A DNA stretch of 64,000 nucleotides from Persicaria tinctoria (lineage: Eukaryota > Streptophyta > Magnoliopsida > Caryophyllales > Polygonaceae), in NCBI GenBank assembly GCA_037127255.1, contig JBANSL010000014.1:2792501-2856500 (forward strand). The letters are read 5' to 3'. Position 1 is the first letter of the stretch. Every line of letters begins with the position of its first letter. The notes under the pieces were generated by a model. The model saw only the letters and a list, made by a program, of their open reading frames with translations. It made no database searches and was not told where the DNA came from. Position numbers and translations under genes: made by a program. Below are positions 1-10,993 of the stretch, in pieces.

Positions 1-176
1 ATATATAGGAAATTTTTATTTTTTTATAATCTTCTTTATTTGAGGGACATGGCCCGTCCCGTCCCGGGACAAGGCCCGTGCGGGATTAAAAAAAAGAGTA
101 AATTCCGTCCCGCAAAAATTACGCGGGACGGGACGCGGGACGACCTCCGTCCCGTCCCGTCCCGCGCCCACCCCTA
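1..176. repeat. GC-rich GGGAC repeat, right end of a probable hAT-like element
   Basis: In otherwise AT-rich DNA this stretch holds many GGGACGGGAC / GTCCCGTCCC motifs on both strands. It stops at CCCACCCCTA near position 176. An inverted TAGGGGTGGG end with G/C-rich tandem motifs is common in plant hAT-like non-autonomous elements. No left end or target duplication is visible, so the element may be cut by the window edge. The class is an inference; the repeat composition is seen directly. Confidence 0.4.
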
Positions 177-380
177 GTGTTTGGTTAACAAAAATTTTAA
201 GGTGTTTAAATTATGATTTTTTTGGATATCACGATATATCAATTAAAATGCAATTATTTTATCTTGATTTATATGATTATTTGGTTAAATTACGATTTTA
301 CTTTGGTTTTTACGAGATTTTTATTTTTACAACCAAACGGACCGGACATATAAAACGAGGTAAAATAATTGCATTATAAT

Positions 381-612
381 CAGCAGCGGAGCCAGAAATA
401 ATCTTGGGGTGGGCAAAAAATGAGAAGGGATGCGCTACTGCCAAGGTTCGAACTAGGGTGGGTGGGCAAATTTCAAGAAAAACAGCTTTAAAAGAACCAC
501 TGGACCAGAGAACTTTATGTGTTCTTTACCCCAACTAACAAAATTTCATACATATTTTTTGGATTTGGGGTGGACTTGAACCCACACTAACCCGCCCCTG
601 TATCCACCACTG
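381..612. mobile_element. hAT-type non-autonomous element (MITE) with 8-bp TSD
   Basis: The 232-bp element starts CAGCAGCGGAGCC and ends GTATCCACCACTG, which are imperfect terminal inverted repeats of the CAGTGGCGGA type. It is flanked on both sides by ATTATAAT (373-380 and 613-620), an exact 8-bp target duplication as hAT transposases make. It has no coding capacity. Short sequences inside look like tRNA B-box words (GGTTCGAAC near 444) but have no partner A box at the right distance. Confidence 0.75.
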
Positions 613-620
613 ATTATAAT

Positions 621-1109
621 GAAAATGCAATGGAATTCAAACACACCCTAAGATTCGGAAAAAGAATCTTGAAAATAGGGTATCTTCTTGTGATGAAAGC
701 ACTTTACCTGATTGTTTTTTGGTATGAAAAGGTAATGATTACCCTTATGAATATAGCCTATATTTAAGTTAAGATTCATTGATCATTATTCTAATCATTC
801 CTCTTCTTCTCCCATTTTTCATACTAATTTATTACCCTTCCATTCTCTAATTTGAAGGTGGGTAACCAATACTTATAGGATGGGCTAATAATCCCCCCAT
901 CCTTTCTTCCAAACTCACAAAAAATGATAATCATATACATTTTATGTGTAAAGTTTAATATCTTATCTTTTCATTCCCTAGCTATCTAAACAAACGAGCC
1001 CAAATGTTTGGTATACCCAATGTAAAATAGACTAAACCACTAGTTTCAATATATAAAAAATGAGTTGCAAATAATAGAACAAACACTTTCAACGACTCAT
1101 TACTTGATT
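621..1109. other. AT-rich intergenic DNA, nothing recognised
   Basis: No open frame of substance, no splice-bounded coding and no convincing inverted repeat was seen here. The stretch separates two CAGTGG-type elements. Confidence 0.6.
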
Positions 1110-1363
1110 CAGTGGTGGATCCTGGACCATTTGGCTTGGAAGTTGGGGGAAAAATCAATTTTTTTTTTTTGTTATCTATGAAATTTTTTTAAAAAAAATA
1201 TTTGAAGACATACATAAAATTGTAGTTAAAATAAACCATTTTTATTAACATTTTCCAAAAAGAAAATATAGTCTTGAATTTCTGACAAATTAATGTTTTA
1301 AAATATTAATTTCTATCCTGAAAATGTAGCCACCCCCAATCCTTATAATGGGATCCACAACTG
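1110..1363. mobile_element. Probable hAT-type MITE without clear TSD
   Basis: The 254-bp segment begins CAGTGGTGGATCC and ends GGATCCACAACTG, good terminal inverted repeats of the same family as the element at 381-612. The eight bases on each side share only ACTT, so a target duplication cannot be shown. The inside is AT-rich and non-coding. It is probably an older or decayed copy. Confidence 0.55.
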
Positions 1364-1825
1364 ACTTTCAAAATTGATGCTAAGTTTGGCAACCAATTTC
1401 GAAAGGGTCGAAATAGGCCTTTTTTCCTGCCAACTAGACAAGTACGAGCAGCAGATTTCAAGTGAATTGCGCTATGAATTAATGGGAATTTATCAAAGGG
1501 ATATGATTAGTCTAAATTCAATTTGATTTGATTGCATATGTGTGTTATCTGAATTCTGAATTGGTCAAAGTCAATGGATATATATATAAGTATCGATTCG
1601 ATATATATATATATATATAACTTGTTTAATTTGGTTTTTTTTTTTTGAAATCATCTTTAATTTGGTTGTTTTATTTTATCACAATTAATCCCAATTAAGG
1701 ATGAAAATGACTCATTTGAATGGTTTTAATTTCCCTAGTTAGCAAAGATATGTATAAATTTGCTAACTGCACCATACGTGCGTATATTCTCATGACTAAT
1801 TAAATCGAAAACCAATCATATCACA

Positions 1826-1990
1826 AGTTCGTGTAGTTGTTGTGGGGCTACTTAACATCTCATGTCAAGAGGCCACTTCTAAGTTTGAATACCGTTGAAA
1901 ACATGAAGTCGCTTGTGAGCGGGAGGGTCAACCCCTTAAATGAGTCATATAGTATCCGATTCAGATGTAAACACGGTGATAAATAGTCTT
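1826..1990 (+). repeat. Possible SINE-like repeat
   Basis: A moderately GC-richer stretch within AT-rich DNA. It contains a B-box-like AAGTTTGAATAC followed by wording (gcgggagggtcaac, ccgattcagatgtaaacac) that resembles dispersed plant tRNA-derived repeats. No target duplication or poly(A) tail was found. Weak call. The rest of 1364-2403 is AT-rich DNA with a short (TA)n run near 1600-1618. Confidence 0.25.
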
Positions 1991-2411
1991 TATTCTTTAA
2001 TGCATGGCATAAAAACAATTAGCAGTTGAACATGTCATTCCTTTTCGAAAATGTACATCAAATTTGAATCCCATTTTCATCATCATTTAGCACGGAACTA
2101 AAATTTGTTTTTTGTACTCTTTTTATATAAAATTTGTCATAACTTTTTGACGGCCAAGAGATTGTTTGCAATGTATATCGATCACAAATATATATATGTT
2201 TAAGCACGTGTTGTTGATCGAGTAGATTATATGCAGCAGCCCAGCAGATCCAAAACAATCTAATTATCACCCACCCAAAAAGTTTTTGACTTTAATTTGT
2301 TTTTTAATTAAACCCACTAGACACTAAATTTTGTCGTCGACTCTGATCATATATCAGTATATATTTAAATAGATTGTGCACAAGACAATTACAATAATAT
2401 CCAGTAAGAAG

Positions 2412-2830
2412 TAGACCTGTAAAACGGGTCATTCGGATCGGTTTCGGGCAAAATGAGTCTTGGGTAAAATGGATTCCGGATTTTTCGGGTTGACTCGAAC
2501 CCGGGTTTCGGGTCATTTCGGGTCGATTTCGGGTTTGTCAATTTTTTCTTTTTTAAATTAAAAAAATCATAATTTAATAATTTTGTGATAAATTTTAATT
2601 ATATATAAAAAAAATTAATTATATATAATTATAAATCAACCGGGTCAATTGGGTAAATCGAGTCAAAATTACTGGGTCAATCGAGTCACCGAGTCGAAAC
2701 CCAGATTACCCGCAAAATTTCTGGTTTTTCGGGTTCGGGTCGAAAAAAAATTTCAAGTCAAAATTTTTGGGTTCGAATCGGAAATTTTTCGGCTCGGGTC
2801 ACCGGGTCGGGTTGTGTTTTGACAGGTATA
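2412..2830. mobile_element. hAT-like non-autonomous element rich in CGGGTC, 8-bp TSD
   Basis: The 419-bp element begins TAGACCTGTAAAACG and ends TTTTGACAGGTATA, imperfect terminal inverted repeats. It is flanked by GTAAGAAG on both sides (2404-2411 and 2831-2838), an exact 8-bp target duplication typical of hAT elements. The subterminal parts are full of CGGGT/GGGTCGGGT words around an AT-rich core. There is no coding capacity, so it must have been moved in trans. Confidence 0.8.
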
Positions 2831-2838
2831 GTAAGAAG

Positions 2839-3240
2839 CAATAGCACATAATGTATGGCAAAATCTTTGTTTTTTTAAAACGGCGAATTAATTAAACTAA
2901 GTAATTAAAAAAAAAACAATGTTAATATATATAATTGAAGATTGGGCAAGTGGTGTTGGGATGATGATCAGAAAGCAGATAAGGCATGACGAAATCCAAG
3001 CCAATTGTGATCAATTACCAGACAAATTAAAGAGTGTCATCATTCATTGATTTTTGTTGTGGTGTGTTCTTAATTTGAATGTTGGTCATGGATTAAGGCT
3101 ACATTAACATTATATATGAATATGATTATATGCAATTCAACAATCCATTTGCGTTTGATCAATCAGCTGTTTGAATCTCTTATATTGACCCTTTTCTTTA
3201 ATGATTTTTTTTATTACAGATGAGTGAATCCGAATTAATT
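2839..3240. other. Intergenic DNA; part of a duplicated segment
   Basis: No gene. From about 3143 to 3240 the sequence closely resembles 4785-4885 in direct orientation (shared words include TTTGATCAATCAG and the stretch around AATCCGAAT). This shows an old duplication into which the copia relic at 3241-4558 was inserted. Confidence 0.5.
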
Positions 3241-4558
3241 GTTGCGTTGTAACGAGAATGATAAAAGAGAAGGAAGACACAGAGATTTACGTTGTTACCT
3301 ACGTTCATGGGTAGAAACGTACAAGTTTTGTATTAGAGTAGACGAAAAAATAGGTTCTCTACCCGTGGACGTAGGTAACACATCGTTGTCGAACCACGTA
3401 AATCTTTGTGTCTTTCTTATCTTTTATTATTCTCGTTACAACAAACTGGTATCAGAGCAAGGTTTCGGGGTTCGTTATCCGGTGAGAAAGATGTCTACTT
3501 TGAACATCATGATTGACAAGTTCACACGGAGGAACAGTTTCAGTCTCTAACAGATCAAGATGCAAGTTTTGCAAGGCAACGGGGATTATGGGGGTCGTTG
3601 TCGAGCAAGGGCGAAACTATTGAGATGGTCACTTTAATGGAGAAGGCGGAGCAGTTTCAGTCTTTGGCATATCAAGATGCGGACTCTGTTTTCGCAACAG
3701 AGCCGATAGAGGCAACTGTCGAGGAATCTGGAAGAAAGCATTGAGGCATCCGATTTGGAGGAGAAGACGTATTCTACCATTGTGGTGTGTCTTGTAGATG
3801 GTGTCATCACTAAGAGCTCTGATGAGGATCCAATACATCTACATTGCATTGCATCTCGTACATCTAGCGTTACAGTGCATTTGGTACATCTGAGAGGATT
3901 CAAGTCAATGTGGAGATTCTAGTATATCATAGCATTGTCAAATGCGTTCGGTACATCTATGAACATTCAAGGCACGGTGGAGATTTGTTAGAATGTCTTG
4001 AATCTAATTGGTTTAGATTTGAGCTTTATTGATAAACCTAATTTAGATAGAATTAGGTTTATCGATCTATTCGCGCCTTATTGATAGATTTATCCTAGTA
4101 TGATTAGATTTATTTTAAGTTATATAATCTCCTATAGGCAAAACCCTAAAAGTATTCAACACAATTAAGTTGAGTCCTGACTGAGTGACTGGTAACCGTC
4201 ATGGGTTTAGGGGGCAAGGCCCCGACCAATAGAGGGTCCGGGCTAGTGGTGGTTCAGTCACGGTATTCTATGTTTACAGGGTTATCGTTTATCAGTCAGT
4301 TTGGGTGACACATCTTGTAATCCCCGTCTAGTTTCGGGAAGCTCCTTAATGAAATCTCTCAGTGTGAATGTAGCCAATTTGGTGAGCCACGATAAATTGT
4401 GTGTGTCGATCTTGTTATTTGTTCGAATATCAGTTCTTTCGTCACAGTTGTGTTTATAAGTTGTATCATGACGATTGTTTATATGGCGCTTTGTGTGCCC
4501 TTTCGATTTACCAGACTTACATTTAGTATTTTGAATTCATTTCTGATAAAAAAAAATG
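3241..4558 (+). mobile_element. Gutted Ty1/copia-type LTR element (non-autonomous or deleted)
   Basis: Order on the plus strand: a short 5' LTR end finishing in TCTCGTTACAAC (to about 3444), a primer-binding site TGGTATCAGAGC at 3447-3458, about 530 bp of broken internal sequence (a remnant frame at 3491-3550 and further pieces with no intact gag or pol), then a purine-rich tract ending about 3986 and a 3' LTR starting TGTTAGAATGTC. The PBS matches initiator-Met tRNA as used by copia elements. Length and loss of pol indicate a TRIM/LARD-like or internally deleted copy. A related sequence at 4860-4900 looks like the empty site and helps place the borders. Confidence 0.6.
3246..3442. repeat. 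Inverted duplication of an LTR end
   Basis: The left arm (3246-3314) is the approximate reverse complement of 3359-3442, so GTTGTAACGAGAATGATAAA pairs with the segment ending at TCTCGTTACAAC. The loop is about 45 bp; the right arm has a small extra insert. The right arm is the normal LTR terminus next to the PBS, so the left arm is a second, inverted copy of it. Confidence 0.65.
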
Positions 4559-5854
4559 GTGATAAATTTGGATGGGACAACAATATAACGCGGGATTTCA
4601 CAAGTTCATACAAACGCATACATGATACAACAGATGTATGTTAACTCTTAGTTAACACATAAGTTCATTGAGATTCTATTTTTAAATCAATTATTTATAT
4701 GAGTAAAGTCACCGTCCTTATATACTAGGCTGCTGGGATCACATTTCTTATATGTAACAATTATTCTTTCATATCTCTCAACAATTGTTGATCAATCAGT
4801 TTGAATATAACTCCTTTGTATTTGATCCTTGTCTTTTAATAATTTTTCTTAGACTTGAGCAAATCCGAATCAATTATACTAATGATAAATTTCGATGGGC
4901 CAACAATATAACATAGAAGTTTACAAGTTCATACAAGCAGATGCAACAGATGTATGGTCAAATCTAATTCGATCTTATATACTAGGTTTGGATCATGTTT
5001 CCCATACAGAACAATTATCCTTTTATATCTCTCAAAAAGCGATCTAATCGTCTAATGCAATGAAAAGCAACCACGTGCGAGAAAGGTCGATCTACCCATC
5101 AAATCAATTTAGTGTAGATGAAAATAACGTACTTTATCTGTTAATCTTTATCCGTAACAACTCGATTCGAATTAATAAGTCTGCATTTGTCTGGGTTTAT
5201 ATTGGACGCAAACTATTTAAAAGAACAAAATAAAAGAAGTATCTTTGTTAAGGTGTCGTCGGTCAAGAAAGATGAATCAATTGATGGACAAACTATGATT
5301 AAATTTGTATATATGATGACCATATGCTAAAATCACATTCCAAAACAAGGTAACGGCCATAGTTATTTTATATCCAACCATAGAATTATCAATTAACAAC
5401 TTCTATATCTTTCTTACACGGTGTTACAAGTCTCAACATCAATGACATTGACACAATGTAAACTCAAATCTTAATTAATTTGGAGGTTAATTTCATCCGT
5501 GACACAACTAGGCACATTTAACACTATATAGATAAGATCAAACATTTATATAACAACACTCACCATCGATCGTTTAAGTCTATACATCGCACATATAAAG
5601 TTCAACCACTTGTGTATTAACTTAGAAGCCATTTAATGAACACAAAAAAGTTGTGGAAAACCACTTGTTAATCGTTTCACATTGGTGACCAGACCAAGTC
5701 AAAAATTGCCTTTTTGAGAGTGTGGTCGACATAATATTTCCCCACGTGGCATCTTCTTATTGGGTCTAAGCTTGTGACCTTCAATGGCTCATACGTGGCC
5801 CTCCCTAGAATCATTGGCTCGGATCGGATCGGATTGGACGTTAGTTCAGATTTC
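4559..5854. other. AT-rich intergenic DNA with an imperfect direct duplication
   Basis: Segments 4559-4780 and 4883-5040 are imperfect direct copies (both hold GATAAATTT.GATGGG, ACAAGTTCATACAA, ACAGATGTATG and TATATACTAGG). Beyond that no gene or structured repeat was seen up to 5854. Confidence 0.5.
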
Positions 5855-6140
5855 CTATCGTATAGGATGTGAGTAAAGTGAGAAATGACAGAAATTAAAT
5901 CGACATGAAAGTGAGATTTTTTTATTTTTTTTGATCAAGTAAAAATTCGGGTGAAATAATCCTAATCGATAGTATCCTTTCGGATAATGAAGACCTGAAT
6001 CAGTGTAAATGTCGAAGCCCCTGGAAGAGCAGCAAAAGTGTGCAACCTTATCAATCATTCTATTGTCATTTCGGTGCACGTGACTTGAAAACATTGTTTT
6101 GATATCGGACATCACCAATTCAATTTCTCATGGACATGTG
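5855..6140 (-). pseudogene. LINE fragment: C-terminal part of RNase H domain plus 3' tail
   Basis: Read on the minus strand, the segment gives a CPWEIE word, then VHRNDNRMIDKVAHF and a C-terminus typical of the RNase H (RVT_3) domain at the end of plant L1-type ORF2 proteins. It then runs into the LINE 3' end (ACTTGATC followed by A-rich DNA, seen as T-rich at about 5919-5932 on the plus strand). It is heavily 5' truncated and has no activity of its own. Confidence 0.65.
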
Positions 6141-6483
6141 CAGTTTGTTTTTAAATGATTTATGATTATAAGGGAGATTGATTGTGCTTCATTAAAATTG
6201 TCTTTTTTTTATAAAGACAATAATTTAGATAGGACTAGACCTTGATATTATCTAGTAGTATCCTAATGGATGAGGATGTTAAATTCTATGTCTGTCCAGA
6301 GATTAGGCGCGGAATGGGTTTGAAAACGTCGAGCAATATAATTTGCACATCTACTAACTTTACGGAAGACGTGTAAGAAAAACACAGCCTCGTCTATGTT
6401 CATACGGTAAATAGATTTAATTAACATGTTATATTGCTATGTAATATAGATGAAAACATAACATGATTAGTGTATATACGAGA

Positions 6484-7010
6484 TTATATGCCTACGTTAT
6501 TACTAGGTCCAAGATCAGGCCCATTAAATCCTTCTAAGGGAAGGTCCAAAATTGAAAGTGGGAGTTCGAAGCAGAAGTTTTCTAATGTGTGGCCATTTGC
6601 ACGTAGAGGTAGTCTATCGTTAATACGTGTTTTTTTATAATTAGGAAAGTATCCGGTCGAGCAAGCTCTACCCGCCAGCATCCTTGTGGATGAGGTCTGA
6701 AAGACCTAAATCGTTGTGAATATCGACTCCCCGGACAGAGTGGCAAAGGTGTGCAACCTGTTCAACTACCCTATTGCCCAAACGGGGCATATGAAAGAAG
6801 AAAACTTCTCTAAAAGTCGATAGAAGAAATTTTACAACAGATAAAATTAGCTCAATTTCCCAAGGACATTTAGTTTTTCTGTTTAAGTGGTCAATGACTA
6901 TACTAGAATCGCCTTCGATGTGGATTTTATCAATATTGAGTTGAATAGCGTGTTGGATTCCCATTTTAAGAGCAAGTGCTTCCGCTTTGACAGGACTTTG
7001 TTTACCAATT
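6484..7010 (-). pseudogene. LINE RNase H fragment with A-rich 3' end
   Basis: On the minus strand a frame (6668-6964) carries HIEGDSSIVIDHL, the typical second acidic motif of plant LINE RNase H, followed by CPWEIELI and a NRVVEQVAHL stretch. The 3' end lies near the T-run at about 6631-6637. Only the last part of the protein is present. It belongs to the same family as the fragments at 5855 and 7450 and shares their orientation. 6141-6483 and 7011-7449 hold nothing else I recognise. Confidence 0.65.
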
Positions 7011-7449
7011 TTTTGATAACATATTCGTATTAGTTGACCATTCTAGTCTCGGATTTTGTTTATTGGCAAAACAAAAATGAATATATCCTTTTTATTTGAA
7101 AAAAAATAATTATAACTTTTGCTCGAGAGACGATGAGGAACAAAAAAAAAACTTTCAACAAGTTGAATGCATAACCTTGGCCCAGCTCATACAGAGCCTC
7201 TAAATCTTTTGCTCGGCTAGACTCACCGAGTTGGGGCATGAAGCTTGATCTAGTTTGTCGAGTGGTTTTCTGACCTGTAAATCCATTTAAATCGAATATT
7301 TCCAACCCACATTAACACTCAAACTTGCAAATACAGCACTCCTATCATAATAAAAATAACAAAATACAACAAAATCTCTTAAAACAAGCGAAAATTGACT
7401 GAGATTTCGAGTTTTAAATTTTCAACCAAAATTTTGAAAACCCAATTCT

Positions 7450-7640
7450 ATGTTTTTTTATTAAGTAACAATTCGGTTGGAAATCCTAACTAATAGCATC
7501 CCGACAGATGAGATCTAAAATATCTAAATGAGACTCTAATGCCAACCCGTTAACAGGACGGCCAAGGTGTGCAACCTTGTCAGCCACCTTGTTACCCTCA
7601 CGGGGCACGTGGGAGAAGGGGATATCCCGAAAGGCCTGCA
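7450..7640 (-). pseudogene. LINE 3' end with RNase H C-terminus
   Basis: The minus strand shows a VADKVAHLG-type stretch and then the family 3' terminus (CGAATTGTTACTTAAT followed by A), visible on the plus strand as TTTTTTTATTAAGTAACAATTCGG at about 7453. It is the third same-strand LINE tail within 1.8 kb. Confidence 0.55.
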
Positions 7641-8970
7641 ACAGGAAAGGAAAAAAAACAATTCTATATTGATTCCACCTGAAATCAGTGACATTTTGTC
7701 ATTATATGGGATAATAACCATTGTAGTGATAGATTGGTGTTGATTTCGACCAAAAAAAAAAATACTAAACACAACTAGATTTGAAGATGATGGATGAGGT
7801 TGAAGGAGGATGGTCGTGTCTCGAGCCAATCCGTAATTATTTTATAATAAAAAAAATGCAAAGGGCTCGAGAGTCGAGAGACCTATACTCGATTAATCAC
7901 ATTATAAGATACACACAATTTCTAACTTTGTCCTGTATTGATTACACCTCCCCTAATTAGTCTAGATTCTCAACCCACAAACGTTTTAAGACATTGGCCC
8001 ATTTTGAAAGCCCAACCAAAAAAAAGCCCATCAACCCATATTTGACAATATGAAGATGAATGGTTGTACCAAGATGAGTGTTGAAGCTAATGTGAAGCTA
8101 GCCTTGTTCTATGACTAGATTCTCTTTGACGAGAGGACGAACAAGGTTACGACTTATGTACATTGTGTTAGGAGTCACTACATATGAACCCCAATTGAAG
8201 TGGTAGCATTTCTCGTTGTGGGCTAATCCACTCATTGACAATTGATTTTGGACTGAAACTACATCAGACTTATGTTGTAAGCTTGACGATGGTTTAGCTT
8301 TAAAGATGGGAAGCTAGATGATCAGGCTTCATGTTCCGATAGTGACTTAGATTCTGGGATTGAACTCATCGTCTTTGAGATAATGCCAATGCTTAAGCTT
8401 ACCGTATTCGTTTCCAAAAGCATTGATCAAATCCGGTTACTTGTCAGCCAAGTGGAAGACTCAGAGCTTGTATTCATACAGTTTTGAGTTAGTCTTCAGC
8501 ATGTTCTCTGTCTTTGGCATAGCTGTGAAACCCCTGCCTTTACAATGCAAAGAAGACGAGGGCTTATGGTTCGCGGTGGTGGTCATGTTACATAAATGTT
8601 TTTGTTATCTTACTACTAAGTATTGGTTTAGAATTATGGAGTTATCATAACATTTTTGGGGGTTGAATATGGATACAAGTTAGCACAAAAAGAAGTTACT
8701 TTGGGAATCGGAACTAGTTGAAGACGATTCAAGATCATAGATGTTGTGAAATCGAAAATGTACCATTTCCAAACAAGCCCCTAGACATGTCAACATGGGT
8801 TTGGATTCAATTTCCCTATGTGAAAACTTACATTGTTTCGACTACCGCGAATCTCCTATAAAATTTCAATTACAATTACAAAAAAGTTTACAGAGAGAAT
8901 TTTTTCACAACTCTACCGATTCTGATCCGTCAACATTGATCCATTGGTATCGTTTGTTATCTGAACTAGT
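7641..8970. other. Intergenic DNA, no gene recognised
   Basis: Small frames occur on both strands (for example 8423-8650), but none resembles a known family or has sensible splice structure. Base composition from 8040 on is less AT-rich than the surroundings, so a decayed gene or retroelement interior is possible, but I cannot support it. Confidence 0.45.
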
Positions 8971-10425
8971 TGCATCATTTTCACCATAATGGCGGTTTTT
9001 TCTTCCTCCTCCATCAAATAGCGATTTGTCTTCCTCCATCTACTATAAATGGTTTGTTCGTCTTCCTCCTCCGTCAAATAGCGGTTCGGTCGATTCTCTC
9101 TCTCTCTTATTTCGAACGGGGCAGAGGAAGACATGGCGGCAAAGGTGTGTCGCAGGCAAGAGGAGGGTGAATCCGAGGAGGATGTCGCAGGCCTCTGAAA
9201 ACAACCCCGACAAGAATCGACACTGCATGATGAGATATGAATGTACACTATGTTTTGTTTATGTGTGTCGATGATCTGCTAAGATTTTTTTGTGTGTGTG
9301 ACACTATAACTCTGATCATCCGCCGTGTTCGACTCATCACCGAAACTAGCCTAATTATTTTGACAGGAAGATACTAGGATCTTGACTTGATATAATAAAT
9401 ATCATGTCGGGATATAAAATAAGAAAATGTAGAACTATGAGGTGTACGATGCGTTTTGTTAGAATTGAGATGAATGAAATTGATTGGGATTTAATTCCAT
9501 TTAATTTATAGCTAAGAATTAGGTAAGTTGGGTTGACTTGAAAATTTAACTTTCGTCCATATGTATAGAAAATATGGATGTTTCCTTGAAAATCCTAATC
9601 AATTTCATACATCTCATCCTAACAAAATATGAATGTTTCCTTGAAAATTACCTGATTTTGAGCCATAAATTAAATGCAATTAAATCCTAATCAATTTCAT
9701 TCATCTCAATTCTAACAAACGTATCGCACATTCGTACCTCCTAATTTTAAATTTTCTTATTTTAGAATCCTGACAATGATATTTCATTATATCTTTCAAA
9801 ATCCTAGTATCTTCCTCTCAAAATAATTAGGCTAGTTTCGGTGATTTGTTGACCATGGTGGATGATCAGGGGTTCTACTGTCATACAAAAAAAATCTTAG
9901 CAAATCATCGAAACAAATAACAAAACTATTGTACATTCGTACCTCATCCTATAGTGTCGATTCGAAACAAATAACAAAACTATTGTACATTCGTACCTCA
10001 TCCTATAGTTTCGAGATTCTTGTCGGGGTCGTTTTCGGAGGCCTACGACATCCTCCTCGGATTCACCCTGCTCCTGCTTCTCGCCAGCAGCACCGTGCAC
10101 CACCACCTCCGATTCAACCTCTTGCTCCTAATGTTGCTTCCCACCACCACCTCTAGGCACCTCCGTCACCTCGGTCGCCAGGTGCTCCCCACCCACCTTC
10201 AACAGTGCCCTAAAGCTCCGACAAATCCCACACACCTCCACTGCCATATCTTCCTCTTTCCTATTCGAAATAATGAGGGAGAGAGGTCGAATTGAGAGCG
10301 AGAGAGAATCAATCGAACCGCAATTTGATGGACGAAGACAAACGGACGAATGCTTTATGGTGGATGGAGGAAGACAACCCGCTATTTGATGGAGGAGAAA
10401 GACGAACAGCCATTATGGTGAAAAT
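8971..10425. mobile_element. Large fold-back (long inverted-repeat) element
   Basis: The left part (about 8978-9575) is matched in reverse complement by the right part (about 9600-10420). Matches seen include ATTTTCACCATAATGGC at the outer edge with GCCATTATGGTGAAAAT, CTCCTCCATCAAATAGC with its complement, the CTAGTATCTTCC / GGAAGATACTAG region, and the inner AGAATTGAGATGAATGAAAT with its complement. The axis lies near 9585. The right arm is longer because of a 58-bp direct repeat (AACAAATAACAAAACTATTG at 9904 and 9964) and about 200 bp of extra GC-rich sequence at 10060-10250. No transposase is encoded and no target duplication was found. It is a MULE-type or fold-back element, or a local inverted duplication. 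Confidence 0.65.
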
Positions 10426-10429
10426 TTCA

Positions 10430-10993
10430 AACGAAAAAAATAAATAAAATTCAAAGAAAATGAGATTATCAGACAATCCTTATAACTCTAGCGATTAAAA
10501 CATCGGTATCCAAAAAACTCTAGAACGTACAAACCAAACAAAACAAATCAAATAAAAGCAATGAAATGGATGTACATGACAAAGATGAGATTAGGATCTG
10601 CATAGTTGACCTAGCCTAAAAAATCAAGGTTAGGGTTAAACACAATCCAAAAGACAATTCAACCTAGCCTCTAAAACCAAGAAGAGAGTTACACAATTGA
10701 CCCTAATTAACAGGCAAATTGACAAATATTAAGAGGAACTTTAAATTGTCAAATTTAGTGCATCTAATAAAAGCTTGCAGTTAACCACATCTTAATCTCG
10801 ACCAAGTATAACACCAAAGTTTTTAATATGGTAATTCAATGTTAAACGTCTAATTGCAATGACCCATTTAAATCTATACATCCAACGGTCAATAACCCAC
10901 CTTCTATAAAGAGCAAAAATCAACCTGGTTGAGCTTCATCACCCACAATTTCTTTGATTCTGAATGATCAAATAGAAAAATCAAAAAACTGAA
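10430..10993 (+). other. Upstream region of the annexin gene
   Basis: AT-rich non-coding DNA between the fold-back element and the annexin start codon. It holds the probable core promoter; I see no other feature. Confidence 0.6.
10905..10910 (+). promoter_or_regulatory. Probable TATA box of the annexin gene
   Basis: TATAAA lies 84 bp upstream of the ATG at 10994, which would give a 5' leader of roughly 50-55 nt if transcription starts about 30 bp downstream. Position and perfect match support it; no other TATA-like word fits as well nearby. Confidence 0.55.

Noticed and set aside
1102..1371. 8-bp TSD for the CAGTGG element at 1110-1363
   Set aside because: Only four of the eight flanking bases agree (ACTT), so no TSD is claimed.
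3239..3550. 103-residue plus-strand frame
   Set aside because: It spans the LTR-end inverted repeat and the primer-binding site, so it is not a gene.
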